Origin: HXMU1428-3 sp965215715 | GTDB taxonomy: Bacteria; Pseudomonadota; Alphaproteobacteria; Rhizobiales; HXMU1428-3 | NCBI GenBank assembly: GCA_965215715.1 | Contig: OZ244129.1 | Coordinates: 1,736,001 to 1,800,000 of the forward strand | Length of the DNA stretch: 64,000 nt | Direction: 5' to 3' | Shown here: piece after piece, positions 8,604 to 17,266 of the stretch | Layout: each line of letters opens with the position of its first letter | Position numbering within the stretch: the first letter of the stretch is position 1 | Notes under the pieces: generated by a model | The model's database searches: none | What the model was told of the DNA's origin: nothing | What the model saw: only the letters and a program-made list of their open reading frames with translations | Program-made: the position numbers and the translations under genes

Positions 8604-9332
8604 ATGAATGGTTCCACCATCAATTATGAACATCTTGCAAAAGAAGCCCTGCGCTCAATGGTGAAAACAGTGCTAGAGAGTGTGGTGGAGACAGGTTTGC
8701 CTGGGGACCATCATTTTTACATTTCTTTTCACACCACAGCACCAGGTGTGAAAATTTCCAGCCGTATTAGCGCTCAATATCCCAAAGAAATGACCATTGT
8801 GCTGCAACACCAATTTTGGGATTTAAAAGTGGAAGAGGAACATTTTGAAGTTCGGCTTTCCTTTTCCAATATTCCTGAATTGCTGATTATTCCTTATAGC
8901 GCTGTCAAAGTTTTCTTTGACCCGTCTGTGCCTTATGGCTTGCAGTTTGATCAATCATCCCGCCCAGAGGCTGTTGAGGATAAAAGTAACTTTTTGGAAG
9001 ATGGCTGGCATATTCCGGCAGAGAACAGTGACCAGAACTTAGATGAGATCATCACCCCGCCAAACTTCAAAATGGATGATTCTTCTACAACTGAGGCTGA
9101 TGAACCGAAAGACCCCCAATCTGGCCCGGTCAAATTCATTAAGCCTGAGGGCGATGTTGATGTTTCTCACGAAGGGGCTGGTGATGATCAGGCATCCATT
9201 ATTGCCGATCAGGATGAGGCCTCTTTAGAAACAGCTTCCAAGGCGTCAGCAGATCAAGATGATGAACCTGATGGCGAAGGTGATGGGGCCCAGATCGTGT
9301 CTCTTGATGCCTTTCGCAAAAAGAACAGTTAA
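8604..9332 (+). CDS. sspB: SspB, ClpXP adaptor for ssrA-tagged proteins (alphaproteobacterial type)
   Basis: A 242-residue protein. Residues 1-120 form the substrate-binding domain (INYEHLAKEALRSMVKTVLE; FYISFHTTAPGVKIS; MTIVLQHQFWDLKV). The middle (about 125-225) is acidic and probably disordered. The C-terminus IVSLDAFRKKNS is the short peptide that docks on ClpX. In Caulobacter the homologue delivers ssrA-tagged proteins to ClpXP. Its gene lies about 200 bases after ssrA, so the tag and its adaptor are neighbours. No strong ribosome site is visible before 8604; GTGAAAAGG lies about 14 bases upstream. Confidence 0.92.
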   Translation: MNGSTINYEHLAKEALRSMVKTVLESVVETGLPGDHHFYISFHTTAPGVKISSRISAQYPKEMTIVLQHQFWDLKVEEEHFEVRLSFSNIPELLIIPYSAVKVFFDPSVPYGLQFDQSSRPEAVEDKSNFLEDGWHIPAENSDQNLDEIITPPNFKMDDSSTTEADEPKDPQSGPVKFIKPEGDVDVSHEGAGDDQASIIADQDEASLETASKASADQDDEPDGEGDGAQIVSLDAFRKKNS

Positions 9333-9387
9333 GCGCTGGCCTACCTGGAAATCTGAGGGTTCATTTAAAGCCCAAGTTTTCTGTTTA

Positions 9388-11445
9388 TCAAATATCTAAA
9401 TCTTCAGCATATTCGGCATTTTCAGAGATGAAGGCAAAGCGAGCTTCTGGTTTGGAGCCCATTAGCTTTTCAACCGTTTGCAAGGTTATCTCCTCATCTT
9501 CTGTGATTTGGACTTTTAATAGTGTGCGCTCTTGTTTGTTCATGGTGGTTTCTTTTAATTGCGCCGCCATCATTTCGCCCAAGCCTTTAAAGCGTGAAAT
9601 TTCTATTTTGCCACGGCCTTTAAATTCACTTTCTAACAAAGCATCTTTATGAGCATCATCGCGGGCATACATCGTTTTTGCGCCTTGTGCGATTTTATAA
9701 AGAGGGGGAACGGCGAGATAAAGATGACCTTCTCTTACCAAATCTGGCATCTGGCGGTAGAAAAAGGTGATGAGCAGGGAAGCAATATGGGCCCCGTCCA
9801 CGTCAGCATCTGTCATGATGACCACTTTTTCATAGCGCAAATCATCAAGCTTAAAATTACGACCCATGCCGCAGCCCAGCGCTTGTACCAAATCTGTTAG
9901 CAGTTGGTTTTGCGCCAGTTTGGTGGCACTGGCATTGGCCACATTTAAAATTTTGCCGCGCAAGGGTAGCACCGCTTGGGTTTTGCGGTCGCGCGCTTGT
10001 TTGGCTGAGCCGCCCGCGCTGTCGCCCTCAACGATGAAAATTTCTGTGCCCTCACGACCAGAGACTGAGCAATCAGCCAGCTTGCCAGGCAAGCGCAATT
10101 TACGGGTTGCGGTTTTGCGGTTGATTTCTTTTTCGCGTTTGCGGCGCAAACGTTCTTCAGCGCGGTCGATGACCCAATCGAGCAGTTTGGTGGCCTCGCC
10201 TGTATGGGTGCTTAGCCAATGGTCAAATTCATCGCGCACCGCATTTTCAACGATACGGGCGGCCTCCACTGTTGCCAGCTTATCTTTGGTTTGGCCTTGA
10301 AATTCTGGTTCGCGAATAAACACAGACAGCATGCCGCCAAGGCTAACAAAGACATCATCTGCGGTGATTTGCGCGGCCTTTTTATTGTTGACCCGTTCGC
10401 CATGCGCGCGCAAAGCTTTGGTCAGGGCACCGCGCAAACCATTTTCATGTGTGCCCCCTTCTGGGGTCGGTACGGTGTTACAATAGCTGTTGAAAAAACC
10501 GTCTCTGTTGACAATCCAGCAAATGGCCCATTCTAGCGAGCCGTGCCCTTCTTTGGTTTCAACTTTGCCTGAAAACAAATCTTTGGTGACAAGGGTGGCC
10601 CCTTCCACGCGAGACTGCAGAAAGTCTTTTAACCCGCCAGGGAAATGGAACACGGCTTCTTGGGGGGTGGTGTCTTTTTCTGCCAGCAATTCAGGAGCAC
10701 AGTGCCAGCGGATTTCAACCCCGCCAAACAGATAGGCTTTGGAACGCGCCATTTTAAACAGGATGGCAGGTTTGAACTTGGCGTTTTTGCCAAAAATTTG
10801 CTCATCAGGCACAAAGCGCACCTTGGTACCGCGCCGGTTTTTAATGCTGCCTAGTTTTTCTAATTTCCCGGTTGGGATGCCGCGTGAAAAAACCTGTCGA
10901 TAAAGTTTTTGGCCGCGGGCCACTTCCACTTCTAATACCTCAGATAAAGCGTTCACAACGGAAACACCCACCCCGTGCAAGCCCCCTGAAGTGGCGTAAA
11001 CATTTGAATCAAATTTGCCGCCTGCGTGTAGGGTGGTCATGATGACTTCAAGGGCGGACTTATCTTTAAATTTGGGGTGTGGGTCTACTGGGATGCCGCG
11101 GCCATTGTCTGTGACCACCAAGGCGCCATCGGCTTCTAACTTTACCTCAATCCAATTGGCATGGCCGGCCACCGCTTCATCCATGGAATTATCGATGATT
11201 TCAGCAAAAAGATGGTGCAGTGCTTTTTCGTCTGTGCCGCCAATATACATGCCTGGACGCCGGCGCACAGGCTCTAAGCCTTCCAAAACCTCAATATCAG
11301 CGGCTGTGTAATTGGCCTCGCTTTGTTCTTTAGCGCTCTTGGCGCCAGAGGCAGGCTTTTTGCTTTTTGAAGCCTTTTGGGCCTTGGGCTTGCCAGTGGC
11401 TGACTTTACTGCATTTTCTAATTTTGCGAACAGATCGCGCGCCAT
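9388..11445 (-). CDS. parE: DNA topoisomerase IV subunit B
   Basis: A 685-residue ATPase subunit of topoisomerase IV, which unlinks daughter chromosomes. Features in order: a lysine/alanine-rich N-terminal extension (to about residue 45), GHKL ATP-binding motifs (IIDNSMDEAVAGHA, DNGRGIPVD, GGLHGVGVSVVNALS), the GQTKDKL loop reaching the ATP, and the TOPRIM domain with VEGDSAGGSAKQARDR and MTDADVDGAHIASL, whose acidic residues bind magnesium. The length fits ParE and not the longer GyrB. Start at 11445 is chosen because AGGA lies nine bases before this ATG and the reading upstream is not protein-like. Confidence 0.95.
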   Translation of the reverse strand: MARDLFAKLENAVKSATGKPKAQKASKSKKPASGAKSAKEQSEANYTAADIEVLEGLEPVRRRPGMYIGGTDEKALHHLFAEIIDNSMDEAVAGHANWIEVKLEADGALVVTDNGRGIPVDPHPKFKDKSALEVIMTTLHAGGKFDSNVYATSGGLHGVGVSVVNALSEVLEVEVARGQKLYRQVFSRGIPTGKLEKLGSIKNRRGTKVRFVPDEQIFGKNAKFKPAILFKMARSKAYLFGGVEIRWHCAPELLAEKDTTPQEAVFHFPGGLKDFLQSRVEGATLVTKDLFSGKVETKEGHGSLEWAICWIVNRDGFFNSYCNTVPTPEGGTHENGLRGALTKALRAHGERVNNKKAAQITADDVFVSLGGMLSVFIREPEFQGQTKDKLATVEAARIVENAVRDEFDHWLSTHTGEATKLLDWVIDRAEERLRRKREKEINRKTATRKLRLPGKLADCSVSGREGTEIFIVEGDSAGGSAKQARDRKTQAVLPLRGKILNVANASATKLAQNQLLTDLVQALGCGMGRNFKLDDLRYEKVVIMTDADVDGAHIASLLITFFYRQMPDLVREGHLYLAVPPLYKIAQGAKTMYARDDAHKDALLESEFKGRGKIEISRFKGLGEMMAAQLKETTMNKQERTLLKVQITEDEEITLQTVEKLMGSKPEARFAFISENAEYAEDLDI

Positions 11446-12018
11446 AATCATTCCTAAACACTGAAGATTTAAAGATAAATTGTACCGGGCCTTCACGCCC
11501 CCCTTATCCTGGAAAAAGGTGACCTTGTTATGGAAAGGGGTCAAGTGCGAATCAAGTTATTTTACGACAGCTAACGCTATAAAGGGGAGACGTCAATTGG
11601 CAACGCTTGGGCTTTTTTCACCTTTGATTGCTTTTTTGTCCCTTAGCTTTGCTTAGAAAGTGCTCAAACCGTCCCTTTTGTCGCGTTAATTTCACAACAG
11701 TCTTACAAGACTTTCATGTTTTTCCCCCGAAAGTGAGGAATTTTCGTTGTTTTTAGGGCAAAAACACGCCATACCAGCTTTAGATTCATTGTTACTGGCC
11801 AGATTAAGGGCCTAACTCTCATCCTTTTATTGTCTGTAATGGGCAGAGGTGGAACAATGTCTGTTTAACGTCTTATCAAAATGGTCCGTAAAAACATCAT
11901 TTTTCTATAGACTTGTACCCTGTTTTGTAAAAATTTGAGTACTCTAGTTGCTTTCAGGGGAATAATAACAATTAAACGAGTGAGCGCCCACTTGCCATGA
12001 GCAAGGAATAATTGTCAC
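11446..12018. other. Intergenic gap between parE and the helicase gene (divergent promoters)
   Basis: 573 bases, AT-rich, holding the promoters of both divergent genes. The leader just before the helicase contains a small hairpin (CTTGC and GCAAG at about 11992-12005) directly in front of the ribosome site AAGGAA. Long structured leaders are common for cold-induced RNA helicases, but I cannot show regulation here. No other gene, repeat or terminator is evident. Confidence 0.4.
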
Positions 12019-13467
12019 ATGACATTTGCAGACTTAAATTTAAGCCCATCAATCTTATCTGCTGTTGAAAGTGCGGGATACACAAGCCCAACACCCATTC
12101 AGGAAGCTGCCATCCCGCCAGGAATTGAGGGCAAGGATGTTTTGGGTATTGCCCAGACAGGCACGGGGAAAACCGCCTCTTTTGTTATTCCTATGTTATC
12201 AAAATTGGAAAAAGGGCGCGCGCGGGCACGCATGCCGCGTTCGCTTATTCTGGCCCCCACCCGGGAGTTGGCTGCCCAAGTGGCAGAGACATTCAAAGAG
12301 CTTGGCACGAACCATAAGCTTACAATTGCTTTGTTGATTGGCGGGGTTTCGTTTGACGAGCAAAGTAAAAAACTTGACCGGGGAGCTGATATTTTGATTG
12401 CCACGCCGGGGCGCTTGTTGGACCATTTCGGGCGCGGCAAAATCTTGCTTACAGGTGTTGAAGTTTTGGTCATTGATGAAGCAGACCGTATGCTGGATAT
12501 GGGCTTTATTGATGATATCAAGAAAATCTGTGGGCTTTTGCCACCGCGACGGCAAACCATGTTTTTCTCTGCCACCATGCCGGCTGAAATTCAAAAGTTT
12601 ACGCAAAGCTTTCTTAAGGATCCGGTTAAGGTTGAAATGGCCCGGCAAAGCACCACGGCTAGTACGATTACCCAGCGGTTTCAATTTTGCTCTGGCGACC
12701 CAAAAGACAAGCGAGCTGAATTTCGTGCAGCCATAAAAGCGTTAGAGATTGAAAACGCAATCATTTTTTGCAATCGCAAACGTGATGTTTCTATCTTGCT
12801 GAAGTCAATGCAAAAGCATGAGTTTAATGCTGGTGCTTTACATGGCGACATGGATCAACGCCAACGAATGACCACCTTGGATAGCTTTCGTGCTGGTGAA
12901 ATTACCTTTTTGGTTGCCAGTGATGTGGCTGCTCGCGGGCTTGATATTCCCAATGTCGGGCATGTGTTTAATTTTGATGTCCCCATTCAGGCTGAAGATT
13001 ATGTGCACAGAATTGGGCGGACTGGGCGCGCAGGGCGAGAGGGCTATGCAGCAACTTTTGTGACGGCTCATGATAAAAAATTTCTTGATGCCATTATTGA
13101 GCTTTGTGATTTGTCTCCTGAATGGGTTGGAGAACCCCCAAGTGAAGATGATTTTGATGCCAAAGGTAGACGGGGTGCGGGTAAAAGAGGACGTGGGCGG
13201 CGAGAACAAGGGCTTGCAAAAAACAACCGTTCTGGCGCTGACAAAAATGTGAAACCCAGACAGAGAAAACAAGCGACGAACGAAAAAGCTGAAGGTGCAA
13301 AGTCATCTGAACCTCTGAAAAAAGCGAAACCTTCGTCTAAGCCGAAAAATACCAATAAACGCCGTCAAACAAATTCTACTGTGATCGGTATGGGGGATCA
13401 TACACCTGCCTTTTTAAAACGGGCTGTTACAAGCACGAAAAAACAAAACACATCTTCTGACAGCTAG
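12019..13467 (+). CDS. DEAD-box ATP-dependent RNA helicase (RhlE type)
   Basis: A 482-residue helicase with motifs in order: Q motif (SPTPIQEAAIP), I (AQTGTGKT), Ia (PTRELAAQ), Ib (TPGRLLD), II (DEADRML), III (SATMP), and VI (HIGRTGRAGR). Residues from about 370 are a lysine/arginine-rich, low-complexity tail that probably binds RNA. Proteins of this kind unwind structured RNA in ribosome assembly or mRNA decay. It stands alone with long gaps on both sides, so it is likely monocistronic. RhlE is the closest subgroup by motif context; CsdA/DeaD is less likely because the typical RNA-binding DbpA/CsdA C-terminal domain is absent. Confidence 0.92.
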   Translation: MTFADLNLSPSILSAVESAGYTSPTPIQEAAIPPGIEGKDVLGIAQTGTGKTASFVIPMLSKLEKGRARARMPRSLILAPTRELAAQVAETFKELGTNHKLTIALLIGGVSFDEQSKKLDRGADILIATPGRLLDHFGRGKILLTGVEVLVIDEADRMLDMGFIDDIKKICGLLPPRRQTMFFSATMPAEIQKFTQSFLKDPVKVEMARQSTTASTITQRFQFCSGDPKDKRAEFRAAIKALEIENAIIFCNRKRDVSILLKSMQKHEFNAGALHGDMDQRQRMTTLDSFRAGEITFLVASDVAARGLDIPNVGHVFNFDVPIQAEDYVHRIGRTGRAGREGYAATFVTAHDKKFLDAIIELCDLSPEWVGEPPSEDDFDAKGRRGAGKRGRGRREQGLAKNNRSGADKNVKPRQRKQATNEKAEGAKSSEPLKKAKPSSKPKNTNKRRQTNSTVIGMGDHTPAFLKRAVTSTKKQNTSSDS

Positions 13468-13921
13468 ATTTTGAAAATTCATTGCTCTTCTTCACGGCTC
13501 AGGTGTTTGTTTCATATAGCAAAGCAATCTCTTTTAATTTGAAGAAGGTGATTTTCATGATCACTTGATAAAATTATAGCTCTATTGAGGACCGAATCTT
13601 TTATGAGAAAAGCATAAGAAATGTTGTATTTTATAAGTATTTTTTGCCATATTTCATTAAATTTAGCGTGTTATTTCTCCTCTTTTAAATTGGCAAAAAA
13701 CTTAATTTTTCTATGATCTTATTGATTTTATGAGAAAAATTAAAGTAACTCAGAGTACTGCGCTATTATGCATCAAATAAATATGATATTAACCCTCAAC
13801 CCTTATAGTTTTCGTGATATATCAAGTTTTTTTAATTCTTTCGCGTATTAATTAAAAATTGAAATAAGAGCATCATCTTTATAAACTTATTCTCATCTTA
13901 GGTGGATTTTGGGGCCCTCCC
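13468..13921. other. AT-rich intergenic gap upstream of the GGDEF gene
   Basis: 454 bases of very AT-rich sequence between two genes on the plus strand. It probably contains the helicase terminator and the promoter of the GGDEF gene, but I could not single out either. The GGTGGATTTTGGGG run just before 13922 supplies a loose ribosome site. Confidence 0.4.
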
Positions 13922-15022
13922 ATGACAAACAGTAAAAATAACGAAGCTAATCAGCGCAGCATCGCTTTTGGGGAAAAAGCTCTTGGTTATATTAAATATA
14001 ATCAGTCTTCGGCTGCTCCTGAAGCCTATGAACTTTGGTTTAATTATGCTTGTGGTTTGAAACCAGAGCTCAATGAAAAGATAAAAGAGCTTTTAAGACA
14101 AACGCCGCGTTTAACACAAGACCAGTTAGATGAGCTTTATGATGTCTATTTTTTAAAAGATGATGTTGGCGAGCGCATGGAAGAGATTGGCTCGAAGGTC
14201 TCTCATGAACTTAATGATATTATGGATATGGTTGGTAGTTCGCTTAGCAACACTGAAAGTTATAGCGAAAGTTTAGAAGTTTTTACCAGTGAGTTGGCCG
14301 ATATTAAAGATGAAGGCTCTTTGCGTATGATCATTTCATCTATGGCTTCGGCTACATTTGAAATGGCACAAAACACCAAAGAATTAGAAAGTAATTTAGC
14401 GCGCTCCAAAGATCAAATCTCTCAACTAACCACCTCGATTGAAGCTATTCGAGCTGAATCTTTAACTGATGCGCTCACTGATATTGCCAATCGTAAGAAA
14501 TTTGATTTCGTCATGCAAAAAGAAAGTGATTACTTTAAAGCAGAGCGAGAACCTATGTGTTTGCTTTTGGCTGATATCGATCACTTTAAAAGTTTTAATG
14601 ACACTCATGGGCACCAAACTGGCGATCAGGTATTGAGATTGGTTGCTGCGATCTTAAAACAAAATGTAAAGGGGCGTGATTTGGCAGCTCGTTATGGGGG
14701 GGAAGAGTTTGCAGTTGTTTTACCTCAAACTTCTTTGCACGATGCAGTGGTCGTGGCTGAACATATTCGCCAAGCTGTTGCCAATAAAGAATTGGTTAAA
14801 AAGTCAACAGGTTCAAAATTGGGCCGTGTGACTTTGTCTATCGGTGCAGCTGAAATAAATGATGAAGATACGATTGAAAGCTTAATCGCACGAGCTGATC
14901 AATGTCTTTACGCTGCAAAAGCTGATGGGCGCAATAATGTGAAATCTGAAAATGATTTGGAGAGCCTAGAAGAGGCTCCTTTAGAGGAAATTTCTCCTTC
15001 TCAAGACCATAACGCAGCTTAA
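13922..15022 (+). CDS. GGDEF-domain diguanylate cyclase
   Basis: A 366-residue soluble protein. Residues about 1-165 are helical, with a predicted coiled coil just before the catalytic domain; residues about 185-345 are a GGDEF domain with the metal-binding LADIDHFKSFNDTHGHQ and the active-site RYGGEEF. It should make cyclic di-GMP from GTP. The position of the feedback I-site, normally RxxD six residues before the signature, reads KGRD, so product inhibition may be weakened. The N-terminal region resembles that of other alphaproteobacterial cyclases but contains no sensor I can name. It is isolated from other second-messenger genes. Confidence 0.92.
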   Translation: MTNSKNNEANQRSIAFGEKALGYIKYNQSSAAPEAYELWFNYACGLKPELNEKIKELLRQTPRLTQDQLDELYDVYFLKDDVGERMEEIGSKVSHELNDIMDMVGSSLSNTESYSESLEVFTSELADIKDEGSLRMIISSMASATFEMAQNTKELESNLARSKDQISQLTTSIEAIRAESLTDALTDIANRKKFDFVMQKESDYFKAEREPMCLLLADIDHFKSFNDTHGHQTGDQVLRLVAAILKQNVKGRDLAARYGGEEFAVVLPQTSLHDAVVVAEHIRQAVANKELVKKSTGSKLGRVTLSIGAAEINDEDTIESLIARADQCLYAAKADGRNNVKSENDLESLEEAPLEEISPSQDHNAA

Positions 15023-15048
15023 ATTAAGCTCTACTTTTCCCCTTAACC

Positions 15049-15441
15049 TTACTTGGAAACTTCGTTAAACTGGGCCAATTGGTCGGGTGACAAAGGGGTG
15101 ATGGCAACAGATTCACCACACCCACACGCGCTGGTTTGATTGGGATTGTTAAAGACAAATCCAGAGGACAGTTTGCTCACCTCATAGTCCATTTGTGTGC
15201 CCAGCAAAAACAAAACTGCTTTTGGATCAATCATGATTTTGACGCCCTTGTCTTCAACCACATCAGCGCCAGGCTCAAAGCTTTCAGCATAATCAAGGGT
15301 GTATTCCATACCAGCACAGCCACCATTTTTGACCCCAACCTTTAAACCGGCAATTGGCTTGTCTGAGGCTTGGATGATGTTCCTGACGCGCTCTGCTGCT
15401 TTTTCCGTTAGCGTCATCACTTTTGGTAGCGGTTTGTTCAT
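15049..15441 (-). CDS. sufA: SufA/IscA-type iron-sulfur carrier protein
   Basis: A 130-residue A-type carrier with the three conserved cysteines: one in KNGGCAGMEY and two in ACGCGES at the C-terminus. It receives Fe-S clusters from the SufBCD scaffold and hands them to apoproteins. It is the last gene of the suf operon, 13 bases after sufT. The N-terminal 15 residues precede the normal ITLTEKAAERV start of the fold, a small extension common in alphaproteobacterial members. Confidence 0.93.
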   Translation of the reverse strand: MNKPLPKVMTLTEKAAERVRNIIQASDKPIAGLKVGVKNGGCAGMEYTLDYAESFEPGADVVEDKGVKIMIDPKAVLFLLGTQMDYEVSKLSSGFVFNNPNQTSACGCGESVAITPLSPDQLAQFNEVSK

Positions 15442-15454
15442 AACTGCACCGTCC

Positions 15455-15889
15455 TTAAAACATATTCAGCGCAAAGCGCGCTTCTTCTGACATCATTGAC
15501 ATATCCCAGGGTGGATCAAAGGACAGGGTCACTTTGGCCTTTTTCACCCCTTCAACACCAACAACTGCATTGACCACCCATTCTGGCATTTCGCCGGCAA
15601 CAGGGCAGCCTGGTGATGTAAGCGTCATTTCCACATGTACAGAGCGGTCATTGGCGATATCGACTTTATAGATAAGTCCCAATTCGTAAATATCAACCGG
15701 GATTTCAGGATCATAGACGGTTTTGATGGCCGCAATGATATCATTGGTTATGCGCTCAATTTCCTCTTGGGGAATGGGGGGCAAGTCCTCAGTTGCTTGC
15801 GACTCTTGTGCCTCAGCTGTGCTTTGATCATTGGTCAGCGCGGCATTGGCCGCTTGCTGTTCTTCTTGAAGTGCTTTGTCTTGGTTCAT
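15455..15889 (-). CDS. sufT: SufT-like DUF59 (MIP18) Fe-S assembly protein
   Basis: A 144-residue protein. The first 45 residues are glutamine/alanine-rich and probably unstructured; the rest is a DUF59/MIP18 domain with TVYDPEIPVDIYELGLIY, the conserved cysteine in TSPGCPVAGEMPEWV, and FDPPWDMSMMSEEA at the end. Members help mature Fe-S proteins. The start at 15889 has AGGA ten bases upstream and avoids overlap with sufS; a longer frame beginning at 15928 would overlap sufS by 29 bases. Operon position between sufS and sufA supports the role. Confidence 0.9.
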   Translation of the reverse strand: MNQDKALQEEQQAANAALTNDQSTAEAQESQATEDLPPIPQEEIERITNDIIAAIKTVYDPEIPVDIYELGLIYKVDIANDRSVHVEMTLTSPGCPVAGEMPEWVVNAVVGVEGVKKAKVTLSFDPPWDMSMMSEEARFALNMF

Positions 15890-15899
15890 TTCACTATCC

Positions 15900-17135
15900 T
15901 TAGCCAAAAAAGGCGGCCGCTTTTTCAAGCGCTGTTACCAATTGGTCGATATCTTGTTTGTTGTTGTACATGGCAAGCGAGGCCCGGCAGGTGGAGGTGA
16001 CGCCGAAACGCGCCAACAGCGGTTCTGCACAGTGGGTGCCAGCTCGTACTGCCACACCAGAGCGGTCAATTAATGTGCTGACATCATGGGCGTGGACCCC
16101 TTCCATTTCAAATGAAAAGATCCCCCCTTTGTCTTTGGCCGTGCCGATTAGTTTTAAAAACGGCAGGGCTGACAAGCGCTCATTTGCATAAGAGGTTAAG
16201 CTTGCTTCATGGGCCGCGATATTTTCACGTCCGATGCTTTCAACATATTTGATGGCCGCGCCCAAGCCGATGGCTTGGGTGATCGGGGGGGTGCCAGCTT
16301 CAAATCTGTGGGGCGTTTGCCCGTAGGTGACCTCTTCGGTTGAGACGGTATCAATCATCTCTCCGCCGCCCAGAAAGGGGGGTAGATCATTTAAAAGGTC
16401 TTTTTTGCCATACAGCACACCCATGCCCGTTGGGCCGTAGAGTTTGTGGCTGGTAAAAACATAAAAGTCAGCGCCCAAATCTTGCACATCAACAGGCATG
16501 TGCACCGCTGCCTGGCTGCCATCAACCAAAACTTTGATGCCCCGGTCATGGGCGCGTTTGATCACTTCTTTGATCGGCACAATCGTTCCAAGCACATTTG
16601 ACATATGCGTGATGGCGACGATTTTGGTTTTGTCTGTCAGCAGAGCTTCAAACTCATCAATCAAAAAATTACCGTCATCATCAACAGGCGCCCATTTTAA
16701 CACCGCGCCTTTGCGTTCGCGCAAAAAGTGCCAGGGAACGATGTTGGAGTGATGCTCCATGATCGACAGCACAATTTCATCGCCCGCTTCAATGTCCATA
16801 CCGAGACCATACGCGACCAGGTTAATGCTCTCAGTTGCGTTTTTGGTGAAGATGATCTCTTCATCACTGGCTGCATTTAAAAAGCGCTGCACTGTGGTGC
16901 GGGCGTCTTCAAATTGCTCTGTGGCGGTATTGGACAGATAATGCAGCCCGCGGTGCACATTGGCATAGTTTTCAGCATAAGAGGTTTGCACCGCCTCTAG
17001 CACCGCGTTTGGCTTTTGGGCCGAGGCGCCATTATCTAGATAAACCAGCGGCTTGCCATACACCTGGCGCGCCAGGATTGGAAAATCTTGGCGGATGGCT
17101 TCAACATCGAAAGCTGTTTTGGCGGTGTCTAACAA
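15900..17135 (-). CDS. sufS: SufS cysteine desulfurase (group II)
   Basis: A 411-residue PLP enzyme that takes sulfur from cysteine for cluster assembly. The PLP lysine is in TSHKLYGPTGMG and the catalytic cysteine in RAGTHCAEPLL, the group II form, distinct from the SSGSACSSG form of the second desulfurase in this operon. The only plausible start is TTG at 17135, with AAGGA eleven bases before it, so translation initiation may be modest. A palindromic repeat separates it from sufD. No sufE is seen in the window. Confidence 0.95.
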   Translation of the reverse strand: MLDTAKTAFDVEAIRQDFPILARQVYGKPLVYLDNGASAQKPNAVLEAVQTSYAENYANVHRGLHYLSNTATEQFEDARTTVQRFLNAASDEEIIFTKNATESINLVAYGLGMDIEAGDEIVLSIMEHHSNIVPWHFLRERKGAVLKWAPVDDDGNFLIDEFEALLTDKTKIVAITHMSNVLGTIVPIKEVIKRAHDRGIKVLVDGSQAAVHMPVDVQDLGADFYVFTSHKLYGPTGMGVLYGKKDLLNDLPPFLGGGEMIDTVSTEEVTYGQTPHRFEAGTPPITQAIGLGAAIKYVESIGRENIAAHEASLTSYANERLSALPFLKLIGTAKDKGGIFSFEMEGVHAHDVSTLIDRSGVAVRAGTHCAEPLLARFGVTSTCRASLAMYNNKQDIDQLVTALEKAAAFFG

Positions 17136-17164
17136 TTGACTATTTTCCTTTATTTTTAGTTGGG

Positions 17165-17264
17165 CTAGAGCATGTCATTTTATATTGGATTTAAAGTCAT
17201 GCTCTATTTTTTGTTTTGGCGTGTCTTTTTTCACAAAACCGGTACCCACTTTTGTGCGACACGC
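17165..17264. repeat. ACCGGT-core palindromic repeat, copy A (sufD-sufS gap)
   Basis: Two nested palindromes. The first pairs AGAGCATG with CATGCTCT (17168-17213). The second pairs GGCGTGTC (from 17218) with GACACGC (ending 17264) around a centre containing ACAAAACCGGT and CCCACTTTTGTGCG. The second half is closely matched by copy B at 36743-36816. I recall a very similar element (AAAACCGGTTCCCACTTTT...CATGCTCT) scattered through rhizobial genomes. Here it directly follows the sufD stop codon, inside the operon, and may form an RNA hairpin between sufD and sufS. Confidence 0.8.
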
Positions 17265-17266
17265 GC

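Noticed and set aside
9388..11544. GyrB instead of ParE, and a longer N-terminus from 11544
   Set aside because: The length and domain spacing fit ParE; the upstream 33 codons lack a ribosome site and are not protein-like.
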